Positions 14,403 through 23,966 are shown, counted from the stretch's first letter. The stretch: 47,444 bases of DNA from Neoalteromonas arenosi (GCF_030362855.1 NZ_JAUCBP010000008.1:1-47444); one strand, 5' to 3'. The notes: a model not told the origin generated them from the sequence alone. Numbers and translations are program-made.

Positions 14403-15320
14403 ATGACGCAACCACAGAAAGGCATATGTGCTGAACCCAATTTACATGCTCAATACTTGATGCTCAATGTGGTTGATGAAGACACTCATGCCATTCGCGC
14501 TAAATTGGCGCGTACCCTTGAGTTGTTTGACCATTACGATAACGAACACTATGAGGCTATGGTAACGGGAGTGGTCGCTATCGGCGTGCAGTATTGGCCT
14601 GAAGTCTACCCAGAAGGTTATCCGCAAGAGCTACGACCTTTTCCCGACATGCAAAGCGAAGACCGCTGTGCACCTGCTACTCCCTGTGACTTGTTTATAC
14701 AAATCCGCGCAGATCGTCAGGACATTTGCTTTGCTTTAGGTCTCGAGATCATGGAGTTGTTTCGCCTACATTGCGAGTTAGTCGAGCATCTGCATGCGTT
14801 TCGGTATCTCGACGGCCGAGACCTCACGGGTTACCTGATTGCGCCGAATAATCCACGTGGTATGCACAAACAAGAAATTGCCGTAGTCGGCGACCAAGAT
14901 CCCGATTTTGCTGGCGGCAGTTACATTCACATTCAGCGCTATCGCCATGACTTTAGACGATGGCAAATGTTGACAGAGCGGCAGCAAGAACAAGTGATGG
15001 GGGTGACACGTGAACACCACATGGCAAGCCCAGAGGCTAACGCGAGTTCTCACTTTATTCGCATGAGTGCCGCTGATGCTGATGGCAATAATGTACCGCT
15101 ACTAAATCAATCAATGCCCTACGGCGATATGCACGAGCAGGGGGTGTTTTTCGTCAGCTATGCGAGCTCGAGTAATGCATTTAAAACGCTACTGCACAGC
15201 CGTATTGTGGGGGATGAAAACGATGACTATGACCGACTACTCGATTTTACTGTTGCAGAGACCGGTGCAGCCTTTTTCGCACCTTCAATTACCTTTATTC
15301 GCACGCAAGCTATGTTGTAA
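14403..15320 (+). CDS. Dyp-type peroxidase family protein with substituted catalytic residues
   Basis: A 305-residue protein of the YfeX-like Dyp family: DLFIQIRADRQDICFAL, HAFRYLDGRDLTGY, GGSYIHIQRYRHDFRRW and FFAPSITFIRTQAML match the family blocks in order. The heme-ligand histidine is probably His217 (SSHFIRMS). Compared with the usual GFVDGTENP motif, this protein reads GYLIAPNNP (residues 143-151), so the distal aspartate is Ile146; the usual Arg in VRQSLPYG is Asn235 (LLNQSMPYG). A heme could still bind, but normal peroxidase chemistry is doubtful. The comparison uses E. coli YfeX recalled from memory. No Tat or Sec signal. The gene's 3' end overlaps the convergent cyclase gene by 11 bp. 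Confidence 0.85.
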   Translation: MTQPQKGICAEPNLHAQYLMLNVVDEDTHAIRAKLARTLELFDHYDNEHYEAMVTGVVAIGVQYWPEVYPEGYPQELRPFPDMQSEDRCAPATPCDLFIQIRADRQDICFALGLEIMELFRLHCELVEHLHAFRYLDGRDLTGYLIAPNNPRGMHKQEIAVVGDQDPDFAGGSYIHIQRYRHDFRRWQMLTERQQEQVMGVTREHHMASPEANASSHFIRMSAADADGNNVPLLNQSMPYGDMHEQGVFFVSYASSSNAFKTLLHSRIVGDENDDYDRLLDFTVAETGAAFFAPSITFIRTQAML

Positions 15321-16401
15321 GTGCACCGTCCCAATCACCCGGTAACTCAAGCGTTTTATAGCGGTGACAAACTTCAATATGATGCAGGATTAATGGGTCT
15401 GCGGATGAGGTGGCTAGCGCTTGTTGTAGCGACGCAAGTGCGTCGTCAAAGCGTTTTTCTATTCGGGCATCAACCGCTTGTTCAATCAGCTTAGCGACAC
15501 TGAGTTTACGGGCTTTGAGGTCTTCAGGTAAGTGGGTAATGACTTCGTAAATTTTCAGCGGTGTTGAGCGCCCCTTAACTTTCACCCAATCAAGTAAACG
15601 CGCTTGCACCGAGTCACACTTCGCGGTAGCTAAAAGCTGTTCACTGACGACAATATCGGCGTTATAATAGGGCGCTAGCGCTTCCAAGCGATTGGCAATA
15701 TTGACACTATCGCCGATTACTGTGGTGTCCATGCGGTCGTCGGAACCAACCGTGCCAATGATCACTGCGCCGAAGTGAATACCTATCCCTATTTCAATCG
15801 GATCATAGCCTGAATTTGCGCGGTGCTGGTTATACATACGTAAGGCATGATGCAAGTCAATAGCCGCATTCAGCGCATCGTGGGCTTTATCTTTACCCGA
15901 ACCGTCAGGATGGTCGAATAACGCCATGATGGCATCACCAATGAACTTATCGATAAAGCCACCATTTTGGTGAATAGGATCGTTCATACGCAAGAAGTAA
16001 GAATTGAGAAATTTCATCAACTCTTGTGGCTTCATACGTTCAGACAAACCCGTAAAACCGCGGATGTCACAGAACAAGATAGCCACGTCGTCTTCGTCGG
16101 CCCGTCCTAGCTCGAGGTTACTTGAACCGTGCTTAGCAAAGTGATCGACAAACTGCCGAGGCACAAATTTTTGAAACGTTTGGGTCAGTCGCAAGGCTTC
16201 GTCCGCTTTCTCCTGAAAACGTGTTTGAGCATCTTGGCTACTTTCGGCACTGAGTTGCAACATAGAAGCATCTGAGCGCTGGTCCGACGGCAGATTGTCA
16301 GTGTCTTGTTGCCTCGCCATTTGTTGCCGACGCAATAGGAGTGCAGTGATGATGACACTGTATGTGCACAAACCTATAATCAGCCAATCGGTTACGCCCA
16401 T
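15310..16401 (-). CDS. Membrane-anchored class III adenylate/guanylate cyclase
   Basis: A 363-residue protein: an N-terminal membrane helix (residues 6-23), a helical linker (about 55-95), a class III cyclase domain (about 100-265) and a helical, TPR-like C-terminal tail (about 285-350). The two metal-binding aspartates are Asp112 (FCDIRGFTGLS) and Asp156 (DKFIGDAIMALF). Lys152 in DKFIGD and the MDTTVIGDSVNIANRLE block (transition-state Asn and Arg) suggest ATP, hence cAMP, as substrate, though this is not proven. The catalytic domain is cytoplasmic. It starts 21 bp after hemL and is probably the last gene of a pyrB-hemL-cyclase operon. Confidence 0.9.
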   Translation of the reverse strand: MGVTDWLIIGLCTYSVIITALLLRRQQMARQQDTDNLPSDQRSDASMLQLSAESSQDAQTRFQEKADEALRLTQTFQKFVPRQFVDHFAKHGSSNLELGRADEDDVAILFCDIRGFTGLSERMKPQELMKFLNSYFLRMNDPIHQNGGFIDKFIGDAIMALFDHPDGSGKDKAHDALNAAIDLHHALRMYNQHRANSGYDPIEIGIGIHFGAVIIGTVGSDDRMDTTVIGDSVNIANRLEALAPYYNADIVVSEQLLATAKCDSVQARLLDWVKVKGRSTPLKIYEVITHLPEDLKARKLSVAKLIEQAVDARIEKRFDDALASLQQALATSSADPLILHHIEVCHRYKTLELPGDWDGALTT

Positions 16402-16422
16402 TACTTCTACACACCTCTACGT

Positions 16423-17721
16423 TTATGCGATGTTAGCTGCCACGACTTTGGCAAAGGCGCGATCAGCTGCTGCTAGCGTTGTGGCAATAATTTGCTCGTC
16501 ATGCGCTTTGGATACAAAGCCCGCTTCGTATGATGCTGGCGCTAAGTATACGCCTTCATCTAACATAGCATGATAAAACACATTGAACTGAGCAGTATTA
16601 CAGTTTATTGCTTGTTGGTAGTTAGTGACCTTCTCAACATCGGTAAAGAATATGCCAAACATACTGCCAGCTACGTTATACGTCATGGGAATGCCGTGTT
16701 TATGTGCTAACTCAGTCATGCCTTTTGCCAATCTTTCTGTGTTACTAAAGATACTGTCATACAGGCTCGGGTCGCTCAATTGGGTCAAAGCTGCTAGACC
16801 AGCGGCCATAGCAACAGGGTTGCCTGATAATGTACCCGCTTGATAGATCGGTCCAGTTGGCGCTATATGTTCGAGGATTTTGCGTTTACCGCCAAATGCG
16901 CCAACGGGCATACCACCGCCAATTACTTTACCTAAACAAGTAAGGTCAGGCTCGACGTTGTAACGAGCTTGTGCTCCGCCTTGGGCAACGCGAAACCCGG
17001 TCATGACTTCATCGAAAATCAATACTGCGCCGTATTCATCACAAATTGCGCGCAAGCCTTCTAAGAATCCCTCTACCGGTGGTATGCAGTTCATATTCCC
17101 AGCCACTGGCTCAACAATAATACAGGCGATATCATCACCGTGCTCAACAAATGCCTCTCGCACACTGTCTAGATTGTTATATTCAACGGTGAGGGTGTGT
17201 TTGGCAAAATCTTCTGGGACACCGGGAGAGCTCGGTACGCCAAGCGTTAATGCACCACTGCCGGCTTTTACCAATAAAGCATCGGCATGGCCGTGATAAC
17301 AACCTTCAAATTTGAGCGTCTTATTGCGGTTGGTATAGCCTCGCGCCAGGCGAATAGCCGACATGGTCGCTTCGGTACCAGAGTTGACCATGCGTACCAT
17401 TTCCATAGACGGTACGAGTTGGCTGACAAGCTCAGCCATAATGATCTCAGCTTCCGTTGGTGCGCCATAACTCAAACCGTTCTGCGCTGCGGCCACAACA
17501 GCCTCACGGATTGCAGCGTTATTATGACCTAATACCATAGGGCCCCAAGACTGGATGTAGTCGATGTATTGCTTGCCGTCGGCGTCATACATATAGGGAC
17601 CATCCGCTTTACTAATAAAACGCGGCGTTCCACCTACGGCTTTAAACGCCCGAACCGGAGAATTAACACCACCGGGAATGGTTTTTTGTGCACGGGCAAA
17701 TAGGGCTTCAGATTTTGACAT
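16423..17721 (-). CDS. hemL: Glutamate-1-semialdehyde 2,1-aminomutase
   Basis: A 432-residue PLP enzyme of the class III aminotransferase fold that turns glutamate-1-semialdehyde into 5-aminolevulinate, the C5 route to heme. The PLP lysine is Lys265 ([17 protein letters not shown]), the same number as in E. coli. [35 protein letters not shown] and [14 protein letters not shown] are diagnostic. Length is normal. The start is 4 bp after the pyrB stop, pointing to co-transcription and possible translational coupling. The cyclase follows. Confidence 0.97.
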   Translation of the reverse strand: MSKSEALFARAQKTIPGGVNSPVRAFKAVGGTPRFISKADGPYMYDADGKQYIDYIQSWGPMVLGHNNAAIREAVVAAAQNGLSYGAPTEAEIIMAELVSQLVPSMEMVRMVNSGTEATMSAIRLARGYTNRNKTLKFEGCYHGHADALLVKAGSGALTLGVPSSPGVPEDFAKHTLTVEYNNLDSVREAFVEHGDDIACIIVEPVAGNMNCIPPVEGFLEGLRAICDEYGAVLIFDEVMTGFRVAQGGAQARYNVEPDLTCLGKVIGGGMPVGAFGGKRKILEHIAPTGPIYQAGTLSGNPVAMAAGLAALTQLSDPSLYDSIFSNTERLAKGMTELAHKHGIPMTYNVAGSMFGIFFTDVEKVTNYQQAINCNTAQFNVFYHAMLDEGVYLAPASYEAGFVSKAHDEQIIATTLAAADRAFAKVVAANIA

Positions 17722-17725
17722 TCAA

Positions 17726-18739
17726 TTAATTACTCTTATTACTGTGCCAGACAACCGTTTGATCGTACTGGCTAACTAAATTTTCGACACCGAGGGTAAG
17801 CGCAAACAAAGCCATTCGCACCAATACACCATTGTCGGTTTGTCTAAATATGGCGAGATTTGGATTAAGGTTCAAATCATTGTCTAGTTCGTTTGCCTCT
17901 GCGCGTGAATCGCGTGGCAGCGGGTGCATAATCACTGTATTGGACTTGAAGTGCTTGGTGTAAATATCTTGATTGAGTCGAAAGCGACCGCGATAGCGGT
18001 TGGCTTCTTCTTGTGAAGTAAAACGCTCCTCTTGGATCCGCGTTTGATAGCAGATATCAGCATCAACACTGCCACTGAGCTGATCGGTGATAGTTACTTT
18101 ATGGCCGTGATCCTCTAGCACACTGACGATGCTATCAGGCATGCCAAGCTCTATAGGAGAAATCAACGTAAAGTGCAGATTGTTAAACAAGGCGAGTAAC
18201 TTCGATAAAGAGTGTACCGTGCGGCCGTGCTTTAAATCACCGATCATCGCGATGTGCAAACCATCGATAGATCCACCCATGGCACGCTGTTCTTTGTCGA
18301 TGGTGTAGAGATCTAAAAGCGCTTGGGTCGGATGTTCATTGGCACCATCACCACCATTGATAACGGGAACACGACTACCTTCAGCGAATTCGGCGACTGA
18401 ACCTGCTTGTGGATGACGCATGGCAATAATATCTGAGTAACCACTCAGTACGCGAGCGGTGTCATACAATGATTCGCCTTTGGCCAAGGCTGACATGCTC
18501 ATGCCTGTGGTTTCTCGTACTTCGCCACCTAAGAGGTTAAATGCAGTACCGAAACTCACTCGCGTACGCGTGCTCGCCTCAAAAAACAAATTTCCGAGAA
18601 TTGCGCCATTGAGCACTGTGGTGCGTTTTTGTCGCAGAGCATAAGGTTGCATGCTATCGGCAACGGCAAAAACTTGCTCAATAGCGGCGCGGTCAAATTG
18701 GTCAACAGAGAGAATATGGTTGCCAGTAAACGTGTGCAT
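17726..18739 (-). CDS. pyrB: Aspartate carbamoyltransferase
   Basis: A 337-residue enzyme that joins carbamoyl phosphate and aspartate in the first committed step of pyrimidine synthesis. The carbamoyl-phosphate loop FFEASTRTRVSF, the GGDGANEHPTQALLDLYT block, GDLKHGRTVHSL and the 240s-loop MHPLPRDSRAEANELD are all intact. The length, slightly longer than E. coli PyrB (about 310), and C-terminal extension NLVSQYDQTVVWHSNKSN are seen in a class of gammaproteobacterial enzymes. No pyrI (regulatory chain) gene follows. It heads the pyrB-hemL-cyclase gene run. Confidence 0.95.
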   Translation of the reverse strand: MHTFTGNHILSVDQFDRAAIEQVFAVADSMQPYALRQKRTTVLNGAILGNLFFEASTRTRVSFGTAFNLLGGEVRETTGMSMSALAKGESLYDTARVLSGYSDIIAMRHPQAGSVAEFAEGSRVPVINGGDGANEHPTQALLDLYTIDKEQRAMGGSIDGLHIAMIGDLKHGRTVHSLSKLLALFNNLHFTLISPIELGMPDSIVSVLEDHGHKVTITDQLSGSVDADICYQTRIQEERFTSQEEANRYRGRFRLNQDIYTKHFKSNTVIMHPLPRDSRAEANELDNDLNLNPNLAIFRQTDNGVLVRMALFALTLGVENLVSQYDQTVVWHSNKSN

Positions 18740-18811
18740 AAGCGGCTACCTGCTGAAAAAAATCGCGCTATTGTAACAACTTAAAATGATTGTGTCTCAG
18801 ACGAATTTACC

Positions 18812-19474
18812 TCATCGCGCATGTGGCTCGATGGTCGGAAATTGCTGGCACTCGTCGAGTAAGACGGTTATTTGACGACATACGCGGCGACAGATTGTTT
18901 GTTGTTGATCGTGGGACAACTCAAACGGCAAACGCAGCATACTGCGCATGTGGAAATCCGCTTTGAGTAGATTGAAAAAATCAGTGGCGGCACTCATTGC
19001 TTGAAACTGTGTCAGCTGTGGTTTTACTTTGGCGATAATACTGGCAACTGTTTGCACGCTTTGTTGTGGTCCTGCGCGATAAAACAACTCAGCAACGTGT
19101 GGATTATTCTTTGCCTCACCAATGACTACCGTATACATAGCGATGACGTCAGGGTCTTGTAACAAGCTGATGGTTTGATGCGCAATTTCGTTTAACACGT
19201 CTCCCAATGGAGCATCACAAGTATCCAATCGCGATGCATCAAGTCGATATTCTTTGCACTTTGCATCGATCACTGCCGTATACAGGTCATCTTTGTTATT
19301 GAAATGCGAGTAGACAGTCTGCTTTGACACCGAAGCTGCTTTAGCCACTAGATCCATCGAGGTGTTGGTAAAGCCCTGCTGCAAGAACAACTCACTAGCG
19401 GCAGCCAAAATTGTTTGGCGTTTTTCTTGGCTTTTGGGGCGACCTAATTTTGTAGTTGCGGTGGATTGTGACAT
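18812..19474 (-). CDS. TetR-family repressor of the adjacent RND efflux genes
   Basis: A 220-residue TetR regulator. The N-terminal helix-turn-helix is at about residues 17-65 (RQTILAAASELFLQQGFTNTSMDLVAKAASVSKQTVYSHFNNKDDLY). The C-terminal ligand domain (HQTISLLQDPDVIAMYTVVIGEAKNNPHVAELFYRAGP) is of the AefR-like kind often linked to RND pumps. It is transcribed divergently from the efflux adaptor gene, and the 152-bp gap holds two copies of a 15-bp palindrome that are the likely operators. It probably represses the pump and itself until an inducer binds; the inducer is unknown. Confidence 0.92.
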   Translation of the reverse strand: MSQSTATTKLGRPKSQEKRQTILAAASELFLQQGFTNTSMDLVAKAASVSKQTVYSHFNNKDDLYTAVIDAKCKEYRLDASRLDTCDAPLGDVLNEIAHQTISLLQDPDVIAMYTVVIGEAKNNPHVAELFYRAGPQQSVQTVASIIAKVKPQLTQFQAMSAATDFFNLLKADFHMRSMLRLPFELSHDQQQTICRRVCRQITVLLDECQQFPTIEPHAR

Positions 19475-19525
19475 CTAACTCTCACCTGTTGGATAAATTA
19501 AATATTTGTAAAATTACATTATCAT

Positions 19526-19540
19526 ACTGGACAGTCTAGT
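19526..19540. promoter_or_regulatory. Operator copy 1 between tetR and efflux genes
   Basis: ACTGGACAGTCTAGT, an imperfect 15-bp palindrome (arms ACTGG/CTAGT, central ACAGT) matching the second copy at 19569 in arm sequence and length. Confidence 0.7.
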
Positions 19541-19568
19541 TTATTTAAACTATATTCTCAATTACCGA

Positions 19569-19583
19569 ACTGGGTAGTCCAGT
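19569..19583. promoter_or_regulatory. Operator copy 2 between tetR and efflux genes
   Basis: ACTGGGTAGTCCAGT, a 15-bp palindrome with perfect arms (ACTGG/CCAGT), 43 bp from copy 1 (about four helical turns, so on the same face). It lies 44 bp upstream of the adaptor ATG. Confidence 0.72.
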
Positions 19584-19626
19584 AATTGTTTTCATCCGTA
19601 TTCGTTTTTTTCTTTGGAACTTTATC

Positions 19627-20769
19627 ATGAATAGTGCTGATCAAAAGTCAAAATATACACTGCTGGGTCTCGTACTGATTTGCTTTACAGGTCTAGTTAT
19701 GTTGCTTTTGATGTCTGGTGCAGGTCGCGCGCAAAGCGACTCTAATCGACTTGTCGCCGTTGGCGTTGAAGCAACGCAGTTACAGTGGATGAATAGTTTT
19801 GACAAAATTCAGCGCGTTGTTGGCCGAGTAGAATCCGCTCAGCGGGCAAATACCGGTTTTGAATTGGGTGGGGTCGTGGCGAATGTCTGGGTAGATGATG
19901 GTGATACTATTTCAGCAGGCCAGGTTATCGCCGAACTAGACACGGAATTACTCGAAAGCGAACTCATGCAAGCACAAGCCGCTGTTGAGCGTGCTCAGGC
20001 GCAAACGAAACTAGCTCAGTCGTCACTTCTTCGAGTCCAGGATTTGGTCGCAAAACGCGTAGAGTCCCAACAGCGTTTGGATGAAGCACAACAAAGTTTA
20101 GACGCAGCGAATGCCACGGTTAAAGAAACGCTGGCGCGCGTCAATACCATTAAAGTCAATTTAAACAAGGCAAAATTGCGAGCCCCGTTTGATGGTCAAG
20201 TGCTGACGCGTCATATAGACAAAGGTACGGTAGTAGCCCAAGGTCAGGCGGTATACGAGTTAATTGCGACGGGCGATAACGATGTGCGTATGCCAATGCC
20301 AGCTAATTTAATTGAGCATGTGAATTTAGGTGAAGAGTACGTACTTCGCAGCGATAACCGCGATTTTCAAGCAACACTGAAGTCAATTGGCAAGCAGCGC
20401 CGCTTGGCTACGCGTACGATTGATGCGGTTTTTGAGTTAGGTACCGATAATCCCAATATCCTGCCCGGCGATTTGATGACCTTAGATGTGAAAATTACTG
20501 TGCCTGAATCTGGCGCTTGGGTACCTCTTGCAGCCTTGAGTCATGGTGTAAGGGGGTTGTGGAATGTCTATTCGGTCGATGCAGATAGTGTCAGCCAAGT
20601 TACGCCGCGCGCGGTTGAAGTACTCTATAGCGATGGCCAATTTGCGTTTATCCGCGGTGCAATCAATGCTGACATGCTTGTTGTGGTATCCGGAACACAT
20701 CGACTCGCCCCCGGTCAAGAAGTCGCTGTGACGGTAGTGACTGACAACGACACTGCTGAGCGACAGTAA
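19627..20769 (+). CDS. RND efflux periplasmic adaptor (membrane fusion protein)
   Basis: A 380-residue HlyD/AcrA-type adaptor with an N-terminal membrane anchor or signal (residues 10-30, YTLLGLVLICFTGLVMLLLM). It has a lipoyl-like half (FELGGVVANVWVDDGDTISAGQVIAELD), a long helical hairpin (about 110-180, rich in Gln and Ala) and the second lipoyl half (KAKLRAPFDGQVLTRHIDKGTVVAQGQ), followed by beta-barrel and membrane-proximal domains. It links the inner-membrane pump to an outer-membrane channel, which is not encoded here (a TolC homologue elsewhere is presumed). It is followed 2 bp later by the pump gene and controlled by the divergent TetR. Confidence 0.93.
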   Translation: MNSADQKSKYTLLGLVLICFTGLVMLLLMSGAGRAQSDSNRLVAVGVEATQLQWMNSFDKIQRVVGRVESAQRANTGFELGGVVANVWVDDGDTISAGQVIAELDTELLESELMQAQAAVERAQAQTKLAQSSLLRVQDLVAKRVESQQRLDEAQQSLDAANATVKETLARVNTIKVNLNKAKLRAPFDGQVLTRHIDKGTVVAQGQAVYELIATGDNDVRMPMPANLIEHVNLGEEYVLRSDNRDFQATLKSIGKQRRLATRTIDAVFELGTDNPNILPGDLMTLDVKITVPESGAWVPLAALSHGVRGLWNVYSVDADSVSQVTPRAVEVLYSDGQFAFIRGAINADMLVVVSGTHRLAPGQEVAVTVVTDNDTAERQ

Positions 20770-20771
20770 GT

Positions 20772-23700
20772 ATGGAACAGAAAAGCACCCATACCGACAC
20801 ACAAGGGGCTTGGTATACCCTGTTTTTCCGTCGTGGGCACTTGTTAGTGTTAAGCCTGATTATTATTTTAGTGGCAGGCTACTCTGCGCTATCTACGTTA
20901 CCGCGTTTGGAAGACCCCCGCATTGATACGCGCAATATGCTAATCCTTACGCCATACCCCGGTGCATCTGCCGAGCGGGTAGAGGCATTGGTGAGCGATG
21001 TACTCGAAGATCGCTTGCGTGAAATCTATGAAATTAAAAAAATTGAATCGACATCGCGCGCCGAAATTTCTGTGGTTTCGGTTCAGCTACAAGATTGGGT
21101 CGATAACTCATCCAATGAACAGCTATTTTCAGAGATACGCGATGCCATTGCCGAAGTTGCGCAATCTTTCCCAGTTGGTGCCGGTGAGCCAATACTCGAT
21201 GAAAAGCGCGGCGCAACGGCATTTACCGTATTGTTTGCGGTTAAGCCCCAGTACCCAAGCACTACACCGTTGACCTTAGTGTCTCGGTTGTCTACTGAGC
21301 TAGCTGACCGTTTGCGCAATGTCACTGGCACAGAATTAGTTAGGATCTATGGCGAGCCTCAGGAAGAATTTGTGGTCAGCATTGACCCACAGAAATTATC
21401 GGAATCAAGCCTCACTATTGCTCAAGTCAGTCAAGCAATTGCGGCTGCCGATCCAAAATTGCCAGCTGGAGTTATCTATACCGAACAGCAAAACATTCGT
21501 TTGCAAGTAGCCGAACCGCTTGATGGTTTAAATACGATTCGCGCGATTCCGTTGAGTAACCAAAACGGCTTATTCTTGCGATTAGGTGATATTGCCGATG
21601 TACAACGCCGTTATCAGCAACCAATGGCTGATGTTGCTTATGTCAATGGCGAACAAGTTATCTTTGTGGCGGCACGTATGCAAACCACTGTGCGCGTAGA
21701 CCAATGGACCGCTGATATCAAACAGGCGGCTGCTGCGTTCCAAACGGAATTCGCTGGCTCAATTGCCGCTGATTTAGTGTTTGAACAAAATATTTATACC
21801 GAGCAGCGTTTGTCTGAGTTGTCGGGCAACTTGTTGCTGGGTAGTGCAGTCGTCATGCTGGTAATTTTGATCTTCATGGGATTAAAAGCATCGCTCATTG
21901 TCGGTGTAGCATTGCCTCTATGTGCCGCTTTCGCGCTGTTTTCGTTAAGTTTCTACGGCGAACAAATCCACCAGATGTCGATTTTCGGCATTATCATCGC
22001 CATCGGGCTACTGATTGATAACGCCATTGTTATCACTGATGAAACGCGGATCAATTTACTAAATCCCGATCTCAGTCGATTACAAGCGCTAGAAAAAACC
22101 GTTAAGCACCTATTCGCGCCCTTAACGGCATCAACGTTAACAACCATTTTAGGTTTTATGCCAGTGTTCTTATTAAACGGAAATATTGGCGATTTTATCG
22201 GTGGTATTGCAATTAGTGTTGTGATGGCTTTGATAGGGTCATTGGCGATTTCACTAACCTTAATTGCTGCACTCGCCGCGCGGTTTTTATCCCGCGATGC
22301 AAGCGGTCAACGCGCCTGGTATCGCAGTGGTTTGCAAATGCCGAAGGTCACCCTAGTCTTCAAGCGTCTGCTTGGTGCAGCGATTAAACGGCCGGTTATC
22401 GTGCTACCAACAATAATTTTGTTTTGCTTCAGTGGTTTTGTGCTCTCGATGCAATTGGCTAATGTGTTTTTCCCCAGTGCTGACCGCGATCAATTTGAAA
22501 TCTATCTTTGGACCAAAGACGGCACGGGTATAGAACGCACCGCCAATGCTGCGCTGGCAGTTGATGATGTATTAAGAGCACAGACTGATATTAAACAAGT
22601 GACGTGGTTAGTCGGTGGCTCAGCACCTTCGGTGTACTACAACCAAGTGATGACTCGTGACAACTCCCCCAATTTTGCCAATGCTGTGGTCACCGCTGAT
22701 TCAGTTACCGCTGCCGCGCAGTTGATTGGGGAATTGCAGTTGACGCTAACCGAAGCGTTCCCAGAATTGAAAGTAGTGGTGCGCGCCTTCGGTCAAGGGC
22801 CGCCGATTGCTGCGCCGATTGAAGTGGACATTTTCGGCCCAGATTTGGAGATGCTGAACGAATTGGGAATGCAAGTTCGATTGGCTATGACAAAAGTACC
22901 GGGTATCACGCAGTCGATTGCTTCAATAACTCAAGCGGAGCCGGAATTTAGATTGACCGCCGAGCGCGATACCTCTGAAATGGCATCTTTATCTTTAGCC
23001 GCTATCGCAGAACAACTACAAACGGCACTGCGTGGCCAAGCGGGAGGCAGTGTACTGGAAGGCACTGAAGACATTCCTGTGCGTGTGCGGGTTGACGACC
23101 AAATTCGTAGCTCAATTATTGATATAGCGAATCAACCTTTGCTCTCTAGTCAGCTTGCGCAAAATGGCGAGGCTACCAGTGTTGCCGCGTTAGGTGAATT
23201 TGAATTACATCCGGCAATTTCCGGGATCACGCGCAAAAATGGCGTTCGGTTAAATCGGGTTCAGGCATTTTTAATGCCTAATGTGCCAGCCATAGACGTA
23301 TCCAATCAGCTGCGCGATCTGCTGGAAAATGGTGAGATTGAATTACCACAAGGGTATGAGATCAAAATGGCCGGCGATGCTGACGAACAAGCCCGAGCGG
23401 TGGGGCAACTCGCAACCTACGCGCCGGTGCTTTTGGTGCTGATGATCACTACTTTAATTTTGACCTTCAGCAGCGTTCGCATGGCGGGTGTAATTGCTGT
23501 AGTGGCAATTTTATCGGTCGGATTAGGTTTTTTAAGTTTGTGGATATCCGGTTTACCCATTGGATTTAATCCATTGTTGGGCAGTGCGGGGTTAATCGGT
23601 GTAGCAATTAATGGTTCGATAGTGGTGATTGCTGCCATCAACGCCAACCCCGATGCCAAAGCGGGCAATACAGTCGCGATTGTGAGTGAGACTATGAGTT

Positions 23701-23951
23701 GTAGTCGTCATATTCTGTCGACCACGTTTACCACCGTCGGTGGCTTGGTTCCTTTGCTGTTATTCAGTGAAGGTTCGTTTTGGCCTCCATTAGCGGTTGT
23801 GCTTGCTGGTGGCGTTGGCTTCTCGGTGATTTTGTCGCTTATCTTTACGCCGACTATCGTGGCTCTATTATGTCGCGTCCGTGCTGCACGCGATCAACGC
23901 CGCTTAACCAGGCGCTCTGAGGCAGCACAGATACAACCGCAACTGTCATAA
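20772..23951 (+). CDS. RND efflux permease (AcrB/HAE-type)
   Basis: A 1059-residue inner-membrane proton-driven pump with the usual 12-helix layout: one helix at about 24-42, a large periplasmic loop, a helix cluster at about 350-520, a second periplasmic loop and a second cluster at about 875-1035. In helix 4 the proton-relay pair, usually Asp-Asp, reads Asp-Asn (GLLIDNAIVITDE), so one of the two aspartates is replaced. The helix-10 lysine region is not clearly assignable by eye. Substrate unknown. The start overlaps the adaptor's stop context (2-bp gap), suggesting coupling. A hairpin terminator follows. Confidence 0.93.
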   Translation: MEQKSTHTDTQGAWYTLFFRRGHLLVLSLIIILVAGYSALSTLPRLEDPRIDTRNMLILTPYPGASAERVEALVSDVLEDRLREIYEIKKIESTSRAEISVVSVQLQDWVDNSSNEQLFSEIRDAIAEVAQSFPVGAGEPILDEKRGATAFTVLFAVKPQYPSTTPLTLVSRLSTELADRLRNVTGTELVRIYGEPQEEFVVSIDPQKLSESSLTIAQVSQAIAAADPKLPAGVIYTEQQNIRLQVAEPLDGLNTIRAIPLSNQNGLFLRLGDIADVQRRYQQPMADVAYVNGEQVIFVAARMQTTVRVDQWTADIKQAAAAFQTEFAGSIAADLVFEQNIYTEQRLSELSGNLLLGSAVVMLVILIFMGLKASLIVGVALPLCAAFALFSLSFYGEQIHQMSIFGIIIAIGLLIDNAIVITDETRINLLNPDLSRLQALEKTVKHLFAPLTASTLTTILGFMPVFLLNGNIGDFIGGIAISVVMALIGSLAISLTLIAALAARFLSRDASGQRAWYRSGLQMPKVTLVFKRLLGAAIKRPVIVLPTIILFCFSGFVLSMQLANVFFPSADRDQFEIYLWTKDGTGIERTANAALAVDDVLRAQTDIKQVTWLVGGSAPSVYYNQVMTRDNSPNFANAVVTADSVTAAAQLIGELQLTLTEAFPELKVVVRAFGQGPPIAAPIEVDIFGPDLEMLNELGMQVRLAMTKVPGITQSIASITQAEPEFRLTAERDTSEMASLSLAAIAEQLQTALRGQAGGSVLEGTEDIPVRVRVDDQIRSSIIDIANQPLLSSQLAQNGEATSVAALGEFELHPAISGITRKNGVRLNRVQAFLMPNVPAIDVSNQLRDLLENGEIELPQGYEIKMAGDADEQARAVGQLATYAPVLLVLMITTLILTFSSVRMAGVIAVVAILSVGLGFLSLWISGLPIGFNPLLGSAGLIGVAINGSIVVIAAINANPDAKAGNTVAIVSETMSCSRHILSTTFTTVGGLVPLLLFSEGSFWPPLAVVLAGGVGFSVILSLIFTPTIVALLCRVRAARDQRRLTRRSEAAQIQPQLS

Positions 23952-23966
23952 CCTCCCTGTTATTCG

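Noticed and set aside
14805-14819. YLDG at residues 135-138 as the Dyp GxxDG motif
   Set aside because: Alignment of HAFRYLDGRDLTG with the family's HGFRWVEERDLSG places the real motif seven residues later, where the Asp is replaced.
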